64,000 bases of DNA, taken from Arcticibacterium luteifluviistationis. GTDB lineage: Bacteria; Bacteroidota; Bacteroidia; Cytophagales; Spirosomataceae. Below the pieces are notes generated by a model. It was given only the letters and a program-made list of their open reading frames with translations, made no database searches and was not told the DNA's origin. The translations under genes were made by a program, and so were the position numbers. The stretch is from assembly GCF_003258705.1 (NCBI RefSeq), contig NZ_CP029480.1:2728001-2792000 (forward strand). The letters run 5' to 3'. This document shows, in pieces, positions 46,049-53,671 of the stretch; position 1 is the stretch's first letter; every line of letters begins with the position of its first letter.

Positions 46049-48865
46049 ATGAAAAAACTAATATTTCTCTTTTCATTGGTGCTGATAATACCAGAACTAA
46101 AAGCTCAAACAGTAAACCGCGAATACACTCTAGAAGCCTCCATGCTAGGCTATTTCGCTAAAGACGGGACACGAAACCCAACCTTAAAAGCCAACAAAGG
46201 AGATTTAGTAAAAATCACAATTACAAACACTGAAACCATGACCCACGACATCGCCATGGATAAACTCGGCATAAAAAGTAACACCTTAAACGAAAAAGGA
46301 AGCAGCACTAGCATCACTTTTACGGCTGTCGATAGCGACACATATTACTGTACTGTTCCAGGTCATAGGGCAGCTGGAATGGTAGGTAAGTTTGAAGTAG
46401 TAGAGGGAGACTTAAACCTTCCAAAGGTTATAGGAAGTCTGCCAACTAAAGATGGTAGACCGTTAAACCTAAACTTTGAAACAGGCACATTACAAGATTG
46501 GACAGCAGAGGGTGAAGCATTTAAAAATCCAGTTTTCGTACAAAACCCATCACCCGTTCATGACGCAGACATGAGCATAGGAGGTGAAGGGAAATACTTT
46601 TTGAGCAGTGGCGGTACATTACATCATGACCTTAAAGGCACTTTGGCATCCACTTCTTTTACCGTTACAGCTCCTTATGCGGCTTTCAGTATCTCTGGAG
46701 GTGCATTGGCAGATACCCGTGTAGAACTGGTTTTGAAAGACAATGAAGAAATAGTTTTCAGTTCTACTGGGCAAGGTCGTTCGAATTTACAACCCGTAGT
46801 AGTGGATTTACGGTCATATTTCAGAGAAGAAATATTTATCAGAATTATTGATAATGAAACTGGCGTATCGCCAATTTCTTACATCGGTAAAGACAAATGG
46901 GCTCACATAAACATTGATAATTTCCTTTTTTATTCAGAACGCCCAAACTTCACCAACGAACTTAATAAAGAGGACATCATCATTATGCCACCACTTGACC
47001 CTATTCTTAATTCAGGTTTGTCTGGATTAGAAGCCGTTAAGGCTATGACTCCTCCTGAGGGTTTTACCATTACTTTGGCGGCAGCCGAACCAGAAGTCAT
47101 CAGACCCATCTGTTTCACCATTGACCCTAAAGGCAGGCTTTGGGTGGTGGAAGGACACACCTACCCTACTCCAGCAGCTAAAGGAGAGGGCAAAGACAGA
47201 ATATTGATTTTAGAAGATACCAATGGAGACGGTACTTTGGACAAAAAGAAGGTCTTTATGGAAGGACTAAACTTAGTTAGTGGCATTGAAATAGGCATGG
47301 GTGGACTTTGGTTAGGAGCTGCTCCTAATTTCCTTTTTGTGCCCATAAATCCTGAAACTGACAAACCTGCGGGTCCGCCGCAAATATTGCTAGACGGATG
47401 GGGAACGCAAGACACACACGAAGTACTAAACAGCTTTAGATGGGGACCAGATGGCTGGCTATATGGTACACATGGACTTTTCACACATTCTGAAGTTGGC
47501 AAACCGAACACGCAAGATGCCGAACGCGTCAAAATGAATGGCGGTGTTTGGCGATATCATCCCACTCGTAACGAATTTGAGGTATTTGCTCATGGCACCA
47601 GTAATCCATGGGGACTTGATTTCAATAATTACGGACATCCTTTTATTACCGTTTGCGTGATTCCACACATGTTTCATGTCATTCAAGGTGCCAGATACCA
47701 ACGTCAAGCTCACAAACACTTTAACCCTTATACTTATGACGACATCAAGACCATTGCCGACCATGTGCATTATTTAGGCAACAGAGGCCCACATGCAGGC
47801 AATTTCAGGTCGGCGGCGGCTGGCGGAGGGCACGCTCATTCTGGTGCTATGATATACCTTGGCGGGAGTAATTGGCCTGAGAAGTATCATAATAACATCT
47901 TCATGAATAACATAAATGGAGCAAAAATGAATGTGGACGAACTGAGCAGAAAGGGCTCAGGATATGTGGCTTCGCATCAAAAAGACTTTATGGGCATGAA
48001 CGATTCTTGGTCGCAGTGGCTCAATTTTAAATACGACGCCAGCGGCTCTGTATGGGCCATAGACTGGTATGACCAAAACCAATGTCACAGCCCAAACCCT
48101 GATGTGCACGACAAAAGCTTAGGACGAATTTTCAAAATAACTTACAAAGGAGACCAATGGGTCCAAGTAGACTTGTCAAAAGCCACAGACATGGAATTAG
48201 TCAACTATCAACTGCACGAAAACGAGTGGTATGTAAGAACAGCACGTACACTTTTACAAGAACGTGGCGGCAGTCCAGAGATTTATAAGGCACTAAAAAA
48301 CATCCTTAAAACTAATCCAGATACTTCAAAAAAACTCAGAGCCTTATGGGTTCTTTATGTGACCAATGGCATTTCAGAAAAAGAGTTAAATACACTGCTT
48401 ACGCACAAAGATGAAAACCTTAGAAGCTGGGCTATTCAATTATTGACCGAAAAGAAAACGGTTTCTAAAACAACTTTAGGCCTTTTTGAAGCCATGGCAA
48501 AAAAGGATAAGTCTCCACTGGTAAGGCTTTATTTAACTTCAGGAATGCTCAGGCTGGACCCTAGCCAAAGATGGCAAGTGATGGAAGCCTTAATTCAAAA
48601 AGGAGAAGATGCCGATGACCAAAACTTACCACTTATGTATTGGTATGCTACAGAACCTTTAGCAGAATTAGACGCCGCCAGAGCCTTAGCCCTATCCGAA
48701 AAAGCCAAAGTGCCGAAAATGCTAAACTACATGGTCAAACGCGTGGGAGCCATCAATACCGAAGCATCAAAAGAAGCTCTTAAAAACCTAAGCGAAAAAT
48801 GGTCAAAATCAGGCTTTCATGAGCATCATGAAGAAATGATGTTGATTAAAGAGCTACTGAATTAA
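46049..48865 (+). CDS. Cupredoxin / PVC-type dehydrogenase / HEAT-repeat exported protein
   Basis: 938 residues. A signal peptide (to Ala19-Gln20) is followed by a plastocyanin-like domain with a full type I copper set: His66 in MTHDIAM, Cys101, His106 and Met111 in YYCTVPGHRAAGM. A lectin-like beta region (about 145-300) follows, then a soluble-dehydrogenase-type propeller with FTIDPKGRLWVVEGHTYP, ILILEDTNGDGTLDKKKVFMEG and SFRWGPDGWLYGTHGLFTHS, and about 200 residues of HEAT-like helices. The usual C-terminal cytochrome c (CxxCH) of PVC-type proteins is absent; copper may replace it as the electron carrier (inference). Substrate unknown, perhaps a sugar or alcohol. Confidence 0.85.
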   Translation: MKKLIFLFSLVLIIPELKAQTVNREYTLEASMLGYFAKDGTRNPTLKANKGDLVKITITNTETMTHDIAMDKLGIKSNTLNEKGSSTSITFTAVDSDTYYCTVPGHRAAGMVGKFEVVEGDLNLPKVIGSLPTKDGRPLNLNFETGTLQDWTAEGEAFKNPVFVQNPSPVHDADMSIGGEGKYFLSSGGTLHHDLKGTLASTSFTVTAPYAAFSISGGALADTRVELVLKDNEEIVFSSTGQGRSNLQPVVVDLRSYFREEIFIRIIDNETGVSPISYIGKDKWAHINIDNFLFYSERPNFTNELNKEDIIIMPPLDPILNSGLSGLEAVKAMTPPEGFTITLAAAEPEVIRPICFTIDPKGRLWVVEGHTYPTPAAKGEGKDRILILEDTNGDGTLDKKKVFMEGLNLVSGIEIGMGGLWLGAAPNFLFVPINPETDKPAGPPQILLDGWGTQDTHEVLNSFRWGPDGWLYGTHGLFTHSEVGKPNTQDAERVKMNGGVWRYHPTRNEFEVFAHGTSNPWGLDFNNYGHPFITVCVIPHMFHVIQGARYQRQAHKHFNPYTYDDIKTIADHVHYLGNRGPHAGNFRSAAAGGGHAHSGAMIYLGGSNWPEKYHNNIFMNNINGAKMNVDELSRKGSGYVASHQKDFMGMNDSWSQWLNFKYDASGSVWAIDWYDQNQCHSPNPDVHDKSLGRIFKITYKGDQWVQVDLSKATDMELVNYQLHENEWYVRTARTLLQERGGSPEIYKALKNILKTNPDTSKKLRALWVLYVTNGISEKELNTLLTHKDENLRSWAIQLLTEKKTVSKTTLGLFEAMAKKDKSPLVRLYLTSGMLRLDPSQRWQVMEALIQKGEDADDQNLPLMYWYATEPLAELDAARALALSEKAKVPKMLNYMVKRVGAINTEASKEALKNLSEKWSKSGFHEHHEEMMLIKELLN

Positions 48866-48930
48866 GATAAGAACTAATAAAATCTACTTAACTTGTTTCT
48901 TTTAAAACAAGACCCAAAACCATTAAGAAA

Positions 48931-49725
48931 ATGTCTAAAAACCTTATTGCCTTATTCCTTCTATTTCTAAGTTTTAACATTAGTGCTCAAGAACAAGAGT
49001 TCAAATGGCCAGAAGGCAAACAAATGGCACTTAGCCTTACTTGGGATGACGCCCGACCAAGCCAAGTGCAAATTGGAACAGACATTTTAAATAAATATGA
49101 TACCAAAGCGACCTTCTATGTTTTACCTGGTCCCGTATATGACCAACTAGGCGGCTGGAAACAAGCTGTAAAAGATGGTCATGAGATAGGAAACCACAGT
49201 TATAATCACCCTTGTTCTGGTAATTTTTTATGGGCTCGTAAAAATGCTTTAGAAGAATACAGCGAAGAAAAAATGGAGTTGGAATTTGAGGCTTCCAATG
49301 AAAAAATAACTCAAATGCTAGGAGTTACCCCTACACAATTTGCCTACCCTTGCGGTCAGACATTTATTCAGCGAGGTACAGAAACTAAAAGTTATGTTCC
49401 GCTTGTGGCAAATAAATTTAAGTCTGGTAGAACATGGCTTGACGAAGTTCCTAACGACCCAGCATACTGCGATTTATACCAATTAACGGGTGTAGAAATG
49501 GATGGAAAAAGCTTTGAAGAAATCCTAGCTATCATTGATGCTGCAAGAAAAGATGGACTTTGGCTTGTTTTAGCTGGTCATGAAATTGACAAAGGCGGAC
49601 TACAAACCACCAAAACAAAAACACTAGAAAAACTCCTAAAATACCTAAGCGAAACAGACGCTATTTGGGTAGCACCTGTAGGAGCGATTACCGAGTATGT
49701 TAGGGCTAATAGGGAATTGGAGTGA
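48931..49725 (+). CDS. Polysaccharide deacetylase family protein (NodB homology)
   Basis: 264 residues with a signal peptide ending NISAQ. The metal site of carbohydrate esterase family 4 is visible: Asp39-Asp40 in LTWDDARPSQ, and His89 and His93 in HEIGNHSYNHPC. TFYVLPG (61-67) is the usual strand 2 block, and LVLAGHEIDKGG near 215 supplies the late histidine region. It removes acetyl groups from a polysaccharide, or has a related hydrolase role; the substrate is unknown. It begins 65 bases after the preceding dehydrogenase and may share its transcript. Confidence 0.88.
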   Translation: MSKNLIALFLLFLSFNISAQEQEFKWPEGKQMALSLTWDDARPSQVQIGTDILNKYDTKATFYVLPGPVYDQLGGWKQAVKDGHEIGNHSYNHPCSGNFLWARKNALEEYSEEKMELEFEASNEKITQMLGVTPTQFAYPCGQTFIQRGTETKSYVPLVANKFKSGRTWLDEVPNDPAYCDLYQLTGVEMDGKSFEEILAIIDAARKDGLWLVLAGHEIDKGGLQTTKTKTLEKLLKYLSETDAIWVAPVGAITEYVRANRELE

Positions 49726-49732
49726 TTTGGCA

Positions 49733-49919
49733 GTAACTGTCTGCACTATGATTAATGAGAAATATAAATATTCTGATTAAGAAGTAGGCCTCCTATTGAA
49801 TTTTGGGACAAAAAGTTTAGAATTTAAAAGGCTAATCAACTCTAAATTCAAACAAGCGGCTAAACGAAAAAACAAATAAATCCAATAATCAGAGGTTAAG
49901 ACAGTGTGCAGGTAACTCT
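49733..49919. mobile_element. Candidate small non-coding insertion (MITE-like)
   Basis: The segment 49741-49911 starts with CTGCAC and ends with GTGCAG, with weaker matching further in, and is flanked by GTAACTGT (49733-49740) and GTAACTCT (49912-49919), an 8-base direct repeat with one mismatch. It codes for nothing. These are marks of a small transposed element, but the inverted repeats are short and no second copy is in the window. Confidence 0.3.
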
Positions 49920-50053
49920 CTAAAAAAAGTAATTAAATCAGAATTTACCACTCGATAAAAATAATTTCATCCCAGTACTATTAGACATGATTTAACCTAG
50001 TAATAACCCCTTAAAACCATAGAATAAGGAAGCTCCTGTATACCTTAATCAAT

Positions 50054-50294
50054 ATCATAGCTGGCTGGCTTCTTAACTATGGGAGCCAGCTAAAAGGACA
50101 AACCGGTATTTTGTCTTACCCAATACGGTGAAGTAATGTCAGACCTGATAGTACTACCAATGGTGCATTAATGGCTATTTTGGCCATAGCGGGAATCTCC
50201 TATAACAAAGCTAAAGTTTGCTTTAAAGCCTTTACAATTCATTTTACTACTTTGTGCAGCGGCCATAGTGGTAGCGGTTTTGACGGGGTATTGA
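50054..50294 (+). pseudogene. Decayed C-terminus of a YfcC/DcuC-like permease
   Basis: Pieces of one membrane-protein end can be read in alternating frames: LKGQTGILSY (frame A), then QYGEVMSDLIV (frame shifted by one), then TNGALMAILAIAGISYNK (frame A again), then KFALKPLQFILLLCAAAIVV and AVLTGY followed by TGA at 50292-50294 (shifted again). The pattern of SDLIVPTNGALMA-type loop, final membrane helix and stop matches the ends of YfcC/C4-dicarboxylate-type carriers. At least three frame changes in 240 bases mean it is not functional. The rest of the gene is missing upstream. Confidence 0.65.
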
Positions 50295-50351
50295 TAATGC
50301 TAATTAGCTTTATGCTATAGTGCTTTTCATCTCTTAACGCCTTTTGAGGCA

Positions 50352-51680
50352 CTATCTTTTCCGTTGTCTACTAAGCACTATTTCTTGCCTGTAGAGGTTA
50401 TTTTCCTTTGATATCTCCTGGTACTTCTGCTCTGGGTCAACTTCTATTTCTAAGATATAAGTACCCGACTTTAATCTTTTAGGTAAATCAATGTACTGGC
50501 CTTCGTACATCATTCCGTAAGTGTCATACCCTCCTACTGATATACCTTGTTCACCTTCTTTGCAGTCCGCAAAGCTCCCCATACCATAATTAAGCAGATT
50601 TTTTTGACCGTAAGTTTGCCCGCCTACATAACATAATGAATCTTCATTATTACATATTCCGGTATCAAAAAGGCAATAGCTCACTTTTTGGCCTTCCGCT
50701 ATTAGTTTAGTTTTCTTAAGTTTTCCTTTTTTATATACATCTTTTTTCAATCTAAAAGACACCCAAGAGTCTACATGAAAATGGTCATGTCCTGGCTTAT
50801 CATCATAATAATTTGTTCCTGCCTTGATATCAGTGTACTGTAGTTCACCATCTGATTTACTATAAACTCTTTGATAAAGATTCTGACGTGACGCTGACCC
50901 GTCTTCACACTTCATAGAGCCCTCTACTTGCTGTTCTCCGCAATACCATTCATTCTTCCCAAATGTTTGTATTGGCCCATTTCCAATATTGGCAATAGTA
51001 GCTGCTAACCTAAGTTGCCCACCATACCTATAATGATTGTATGGGTACTCTTTAATCTGATTAATGGTAAAAGAGGGTAGTAAAACTAAATCTGGCAGTA
51101 AGAGACAGTCCTCTGTTCCGTCTGCACAAAGGCAACCTAAGCCATAACCTATAGAGCATGGCGGAATTTTATAATTAGGCATAGGATTATCTTCAAAAGT
51201 AAGCCTTACATAATCCAGCTGTCCATCTACACCAGCTGCTAAATCTCTAATAAGAAGCTTCCATGTACCATTCGGGTTTTGTCCGTTATTGATATACTCC
51301 ATTCGTCCATCTGGAATAAACTCGCCAATAAATGGGGCTTTAGCCTCATGAATGTAACCGCTAAATCCATTACTTCTGAAGCAAGTTTGAAAGTAATTTC
51401 TTCCATCATCCCTTCCATTTCTGTTGGTTAGCCATATTTCATTTCCGTCTGGACTAAACAGTTCCAATTTTAGGTCTGATACTCTTTCATGCTGAATATT
51501 TAGACAAACCTTTGCGAGTCCAAAATTTTCGTCAATTTGGCTCGGTAAATTCTCTACTTCTATGAGAACAGTATCCGCTGCCAGTACTCCATTAAAGTCG
51601 TTTATAGAAGCTCTCTTGCTACTATACGTTTGAGCAAAACCGTAAGAAATACTTAGTAGAAAGATGATTATCTTATTCAT
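50352..51680 (-). CDS. P-domain/lysyl-oxidase fusion, exported
   Basis: 442 residues; signal peptide MNKIIIFLLSISYGFAQ. Residues 35-165 are a proprotein-convertase P-domain (LELFSPDGNEIWL, NGTWKLLIRDLAAGVDGQLD). From 195 on it is a lysyl oxidase: PDLVLLPSF, the copper site His298-Asp-His300-Phe-His302 (GHDHFHVDSW), AEGQKVSYCLFDTGIC with Lys332, and ISVGGYDTYGMMYEGQYIDLP with Tyr388. Lys332 and Tyr388 align with Lys320 and Tyr355 of human LOX, which form the lysine-tyrosylquinone cofactor. It should oxidise amines, perhaps protein lysines, outside the cell. Two cysteine pairs resemble those around the site in animals. A terminator separates it from the gene upstream. Confidence 0.88.
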   Translation of the reverse strand: MNKIIIFLLSISYGFAQTYSSKRASINDFNGVLAADTVLIEVENLPSQIDENFGLAKVCLNIQHERVSDLKLELFSPDGNEIWLTNRNGRDDGRNYFQTCFRSNGFSGYIHEAKAPFIGEFIPDGRMEYINNGQNPNGTWKLLIRDLAAGVDGQLDYVRLTFEDNPMPNYKIPPCSIGYGLGCLCADGTEDCLLLPDLVLLPSFTINQIKEYPYNHYRYGGQLRLAATIANIGNGPIQTFGKNEWYCGEQQVEGSMKCEDGSASRQNLYQRVYSKSDGELQYTDIKAGTNYYDDKPGHDHFHVDSWVSFRLKKDVYKKGKLKKTKLIAEGQKVSYCLFDTGICNNEDSLCYVGGQTYGQKNLLNYGMGSFADCKEGEQGISVGGYDTYGMMYEGQYIDLPKRLKSGTYILEIEVDPEQKYQEISKENNLYRQEIVLSRQRKR

Positions 51681-51686
51681 ATCACA

Positions 51687-51721
51687 AAAAAAAGGATGAT
51701 TTCTTTAGAAATCATCCTTTC
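51687..51721 (-). terminator. Terminator between the T9SS-type protein gene and the lysyl oxidase gene
   Basis: A 12-bp perfect stem AAAGGATGATTT/AAATCATCCTTT around a short loop, 18 bases after the stop on the minus strand, followed by T residues. Transcription into the lysyl oxidase gene would require read-through or its own promoter. Confidence 0.8.
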
Positions 51722-51738
51722 ATAAGTAAAAACTATTC

Positions 51739-53241
51739 TTAACGCAATATGGCTCTTTTCGTAAAGCTGCTTCTTTCACCGTTAAAACTAATAATCAAGA
51801 CGTCGTATACATACTTCTTTGGCATAATTTCAAAACCTTCTGCTGTTCTATTCATTTTGAAATTAACTTCTCTACCCATTAAATCTAAAATTCTTACTAC
51901 TGGTTTTTGGATATTAGTATTGATAACTACTCTTTGGCCTTCCGTAGGATTTTCAAAAAACATATACTCTGAATTCTTCTCAAAGTCTATCGAAATGATT
52001 TTAGAATACTCAAAAGTCCCATCTAAGTCTTGAAGTTTTAAACGGTAGTAGTTTTGACCATCTATAGGGTCATTATCAAAATAATTGTAAACCTCATTAG
52101 CCATTAAAGACTGAAGTCCAATTCTTTCAAAACTGATAGCATCTTTACTTCGCTCTACCTCAAACCTATCAAAGTTAGAGATATCACTTACCTTCCAAGA
52201 GATAACTATTTCGTTTGATAATTGGTGTCCTTTGAAATAAAGTAAATTAATAGGCAATGCATTCGTGGTGGTTGGATTACTACTCCCATTTGAACCATTC
52301 CCTGAGTCAAACTGCTCTTCACTTCCAGAAGGGTTATTGGCATCATAGAAGCCTTGTGTTCCTGTAAAACTACCTCCCGAAATAGTGCTAGTTCCATTTT
52401 CTAAATAGACATAACCGTCCGTTCCTGAAAGTTCCTTTTCCAAAATCAAATTGGAACCAGAAGTTAAAATTAAAGCCCCATTATTAATACCTGGACCTTC
52501 AAAACGTACATCTCCACCATTAACAGTAACCGTTCCATTATTTATAAATTCTTTCCCAACCCCTTTATTCCCTACATGTAAACTACCGACACTTAAAGTT
52601 CCACTAGACTGATTATTAAAGGCTCCGTGGTTATAAAAATGACCTGAAACATTAATAGCCCCTGTATTACTAAAAGAATTAGCCTCCTCACTCTCAAAGT
52701 CCGCCAAGTTCATGGTACCACTGTTGGTAACAACTGAACTCGTCCCTAATTTAAACTCACCTGAAGCTTTAGAAACCGTTCCAGTATTGTTTAAAATTAA
52801 ACCAGAAAATGACTGGTCTCCCGCGTTTGTAAAGTTTAAAGCTCCATCATTGTTAATGGTAATATTACCATTGCCATTACTACCACTGGCAGCCCAATTC
52901 AATACTCCTGAGCCTCCTACGTTAATTGAACTACCTGAGCCATTAAAGTTCATTCCTCCTGAAGTTAACGTGCCATTATTAACGTTAATAGTGGTTCCGC
53001 TTGATAAGTTTAAACCATTTGTTTGCGTCCAGCTAACACCATCTGCTATACAAATGGTATTATTTGTCCCATTAAAGTTAATGTTTAAATTACCAGAATT
53101 CCCTGTAATACAGAGAGTTTGATTCCCGCTAAAGTTAATATTACTATCACCAGATCCTGTGTAGGTTATATCACATGTAGTACACTGCGAATAAGCATTC
53201 ACTGTAATAAAAGCGAAAAGGATTAAAATTATATTTTTCAT
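51739..53241 (-). CDS. Secreted beta-structured protein with T9SS sorting-like tail
   Basis: 500 residues, with signal peptide MKNIILILFAFITVNAYSQ. Residues 20-300 are rich in Asn, Gly, Ser and Thr and consist of short beta-strand repeats (LNINFNGTNNTICI, SSINVGGSGVLNW, GTVTVNGGDVRFEG), like a beta-helix stalk. Residues 325-415 look like a fibronectin-type domain (INLLYFKGHQLSNEIVISWKVSDISNFDRFEVERS), and the last 75 residues (FENPTEGQRVVINTN, VRILDLMGREV) resemble the type A T9SS C-terminal sorting domain. It should be exported by T9SS and shown at the surface. It starts 12 bases after the lasso-leader-like ORF. Confidence 0.82.
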   Translation of the reverse strand: MKNIILILFAFITVNAYSQCTTCDITYTGSGDSNINFSGNQTLCITGNSGNLNINFNGTNNTICIADGVSWTQTNGLNLSSGTTINVNNGTLTSGGMNFNGSGSSINVGGSGVLNWAASGSNGNGNITINNDGALNFTNAGDQSFSGLILNNTGTVSKASGEFKLGTSSVVTNSGTMNLADFESEEANSFSNTGAINVSGHFYNHGAFNNQSSGTLSVGSLHVGNKGVGKEFINNGTVTVNGGDVRFEGPGINNGALILTSGSNLILEKELSGTDGYVYLENGTSTISGGSFTGTQGFYDANNPSGSEEQFDSGNGSNGSSNPTTTNALPINLLYFKGHQLSNEIVISWKVSDISNFDRFEVERSKDAISFERIGLQSLMANEVYNYFDNDPIDGQNYYRLKLQDLDGTFEYSKIISIDFEKNSEYMFFENPTEGQRVVINTNIQKPVVRILDLMGREVNFKMNRTAEGFEIMPKKYVYDVLIISFNGERSSFTKRAILR

Positions 53242-53253
53242 ATGGCTCTGTTT

Positions 53254-53400
53254 TTAAGGTTGAAATTGATTAGAACCAAAGTCCGAAACAGAACCTGTTT
53301 TTAAAGTAAGGTTACTTACCTTTCCCAGCTTTTTTAAAGAAGGTCTTGTATAACTTCTCTTTTTAACTTGACCTAAGATGTATAAAGTGTTTTTTTTCAT
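53254..53400 (-). CDS. Lasso-peptide-leader-like small precursor
   Basis: A 48-codon ORF with ATG at 53398-53400 and TAA at 53254-53256. The product begins MKKNTLYILGQVKKRS and contains Tyr17, Pro20, Leu22, Gly26 and Thr32, spaced exactly as in the lasso-peptide leader motif YxxPxLxxxGxxxxxT, which is bound by the RRE/PqqD-like partner. Cleavage after the residue following Thr32 would release KTGSVSDFGSNQFQP, with an Asp at core position 7 that could form the ring; position 1 is Lys rather than the usual Gly. Leader-like proteins of this type occur in Bacteroidota without adjacent enzymes. No macrolactam synthetase, protease or RRE gene is in the window. The T9SS-type gene follows at 12 bases. 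Confidence 0.72.
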   Translation of the reverse strand: MKKNTLYILGQVKKRSYTRPSLKKLGKVSNLTLKTGSVSDFGSNQFQP

Positions 53401-53671
53401 AAAATTTAGTTTAACAAAGTCATTCTAAGCAATAACTCTCTTAATGTTAAGACTTCAAATACAGAATAAGTCACATTTAGTCCTAACATATAGCTAATTC
53501 ATACCCAAAATAAGCTATTACATCATCTACGTCAGAAATGCATAAAAAGTTTAAAACTATTCTAAAAGGTAGTATTGCATTTTACAAATCATAAAAAAAG
53601 CCTTCAATCTGTTCCAAGAACAGATTGAAGGCTAAACTTCACCAATACTCCGAATAAAGAGCTATTAGAAA
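53401..53671. other. Spacer upstream of the precursor ORF
   Basis: 271 bases. It holds the terminator of the gene at 53672 and the presumed promoter region of the precursor ORF, where only a 7/8 match to the -7 element (TGACTTTG, about 53414-53421) is seen. No further small ORF with a leader motif was found. Confidence 0.5.
53594..53633 (-). terminator. Terminator after the cytochrome c dehydrogenase gene
   Basis: A 16-bp perfect stem AGCCTTCAATCTGTTC/GAACAGATTGAAGGCT around a CAA loop, 38 bases past the stop on the minus strand and followed by seven T residues. Confidence 0.9.

Noticed and set aside
47161-47532. 123-codon minus-strand open frame
   Set aside because: It is antisense to the cupredoxin/dehydrogenase gene and reads as composition-driven shadow.
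52712-53122. 136-codon plus-strand open frame
   Set aside because: Antisense to the repetitive T9SS-tailed gene; its Pro/Leu-rich product follows from the complementary repeats.
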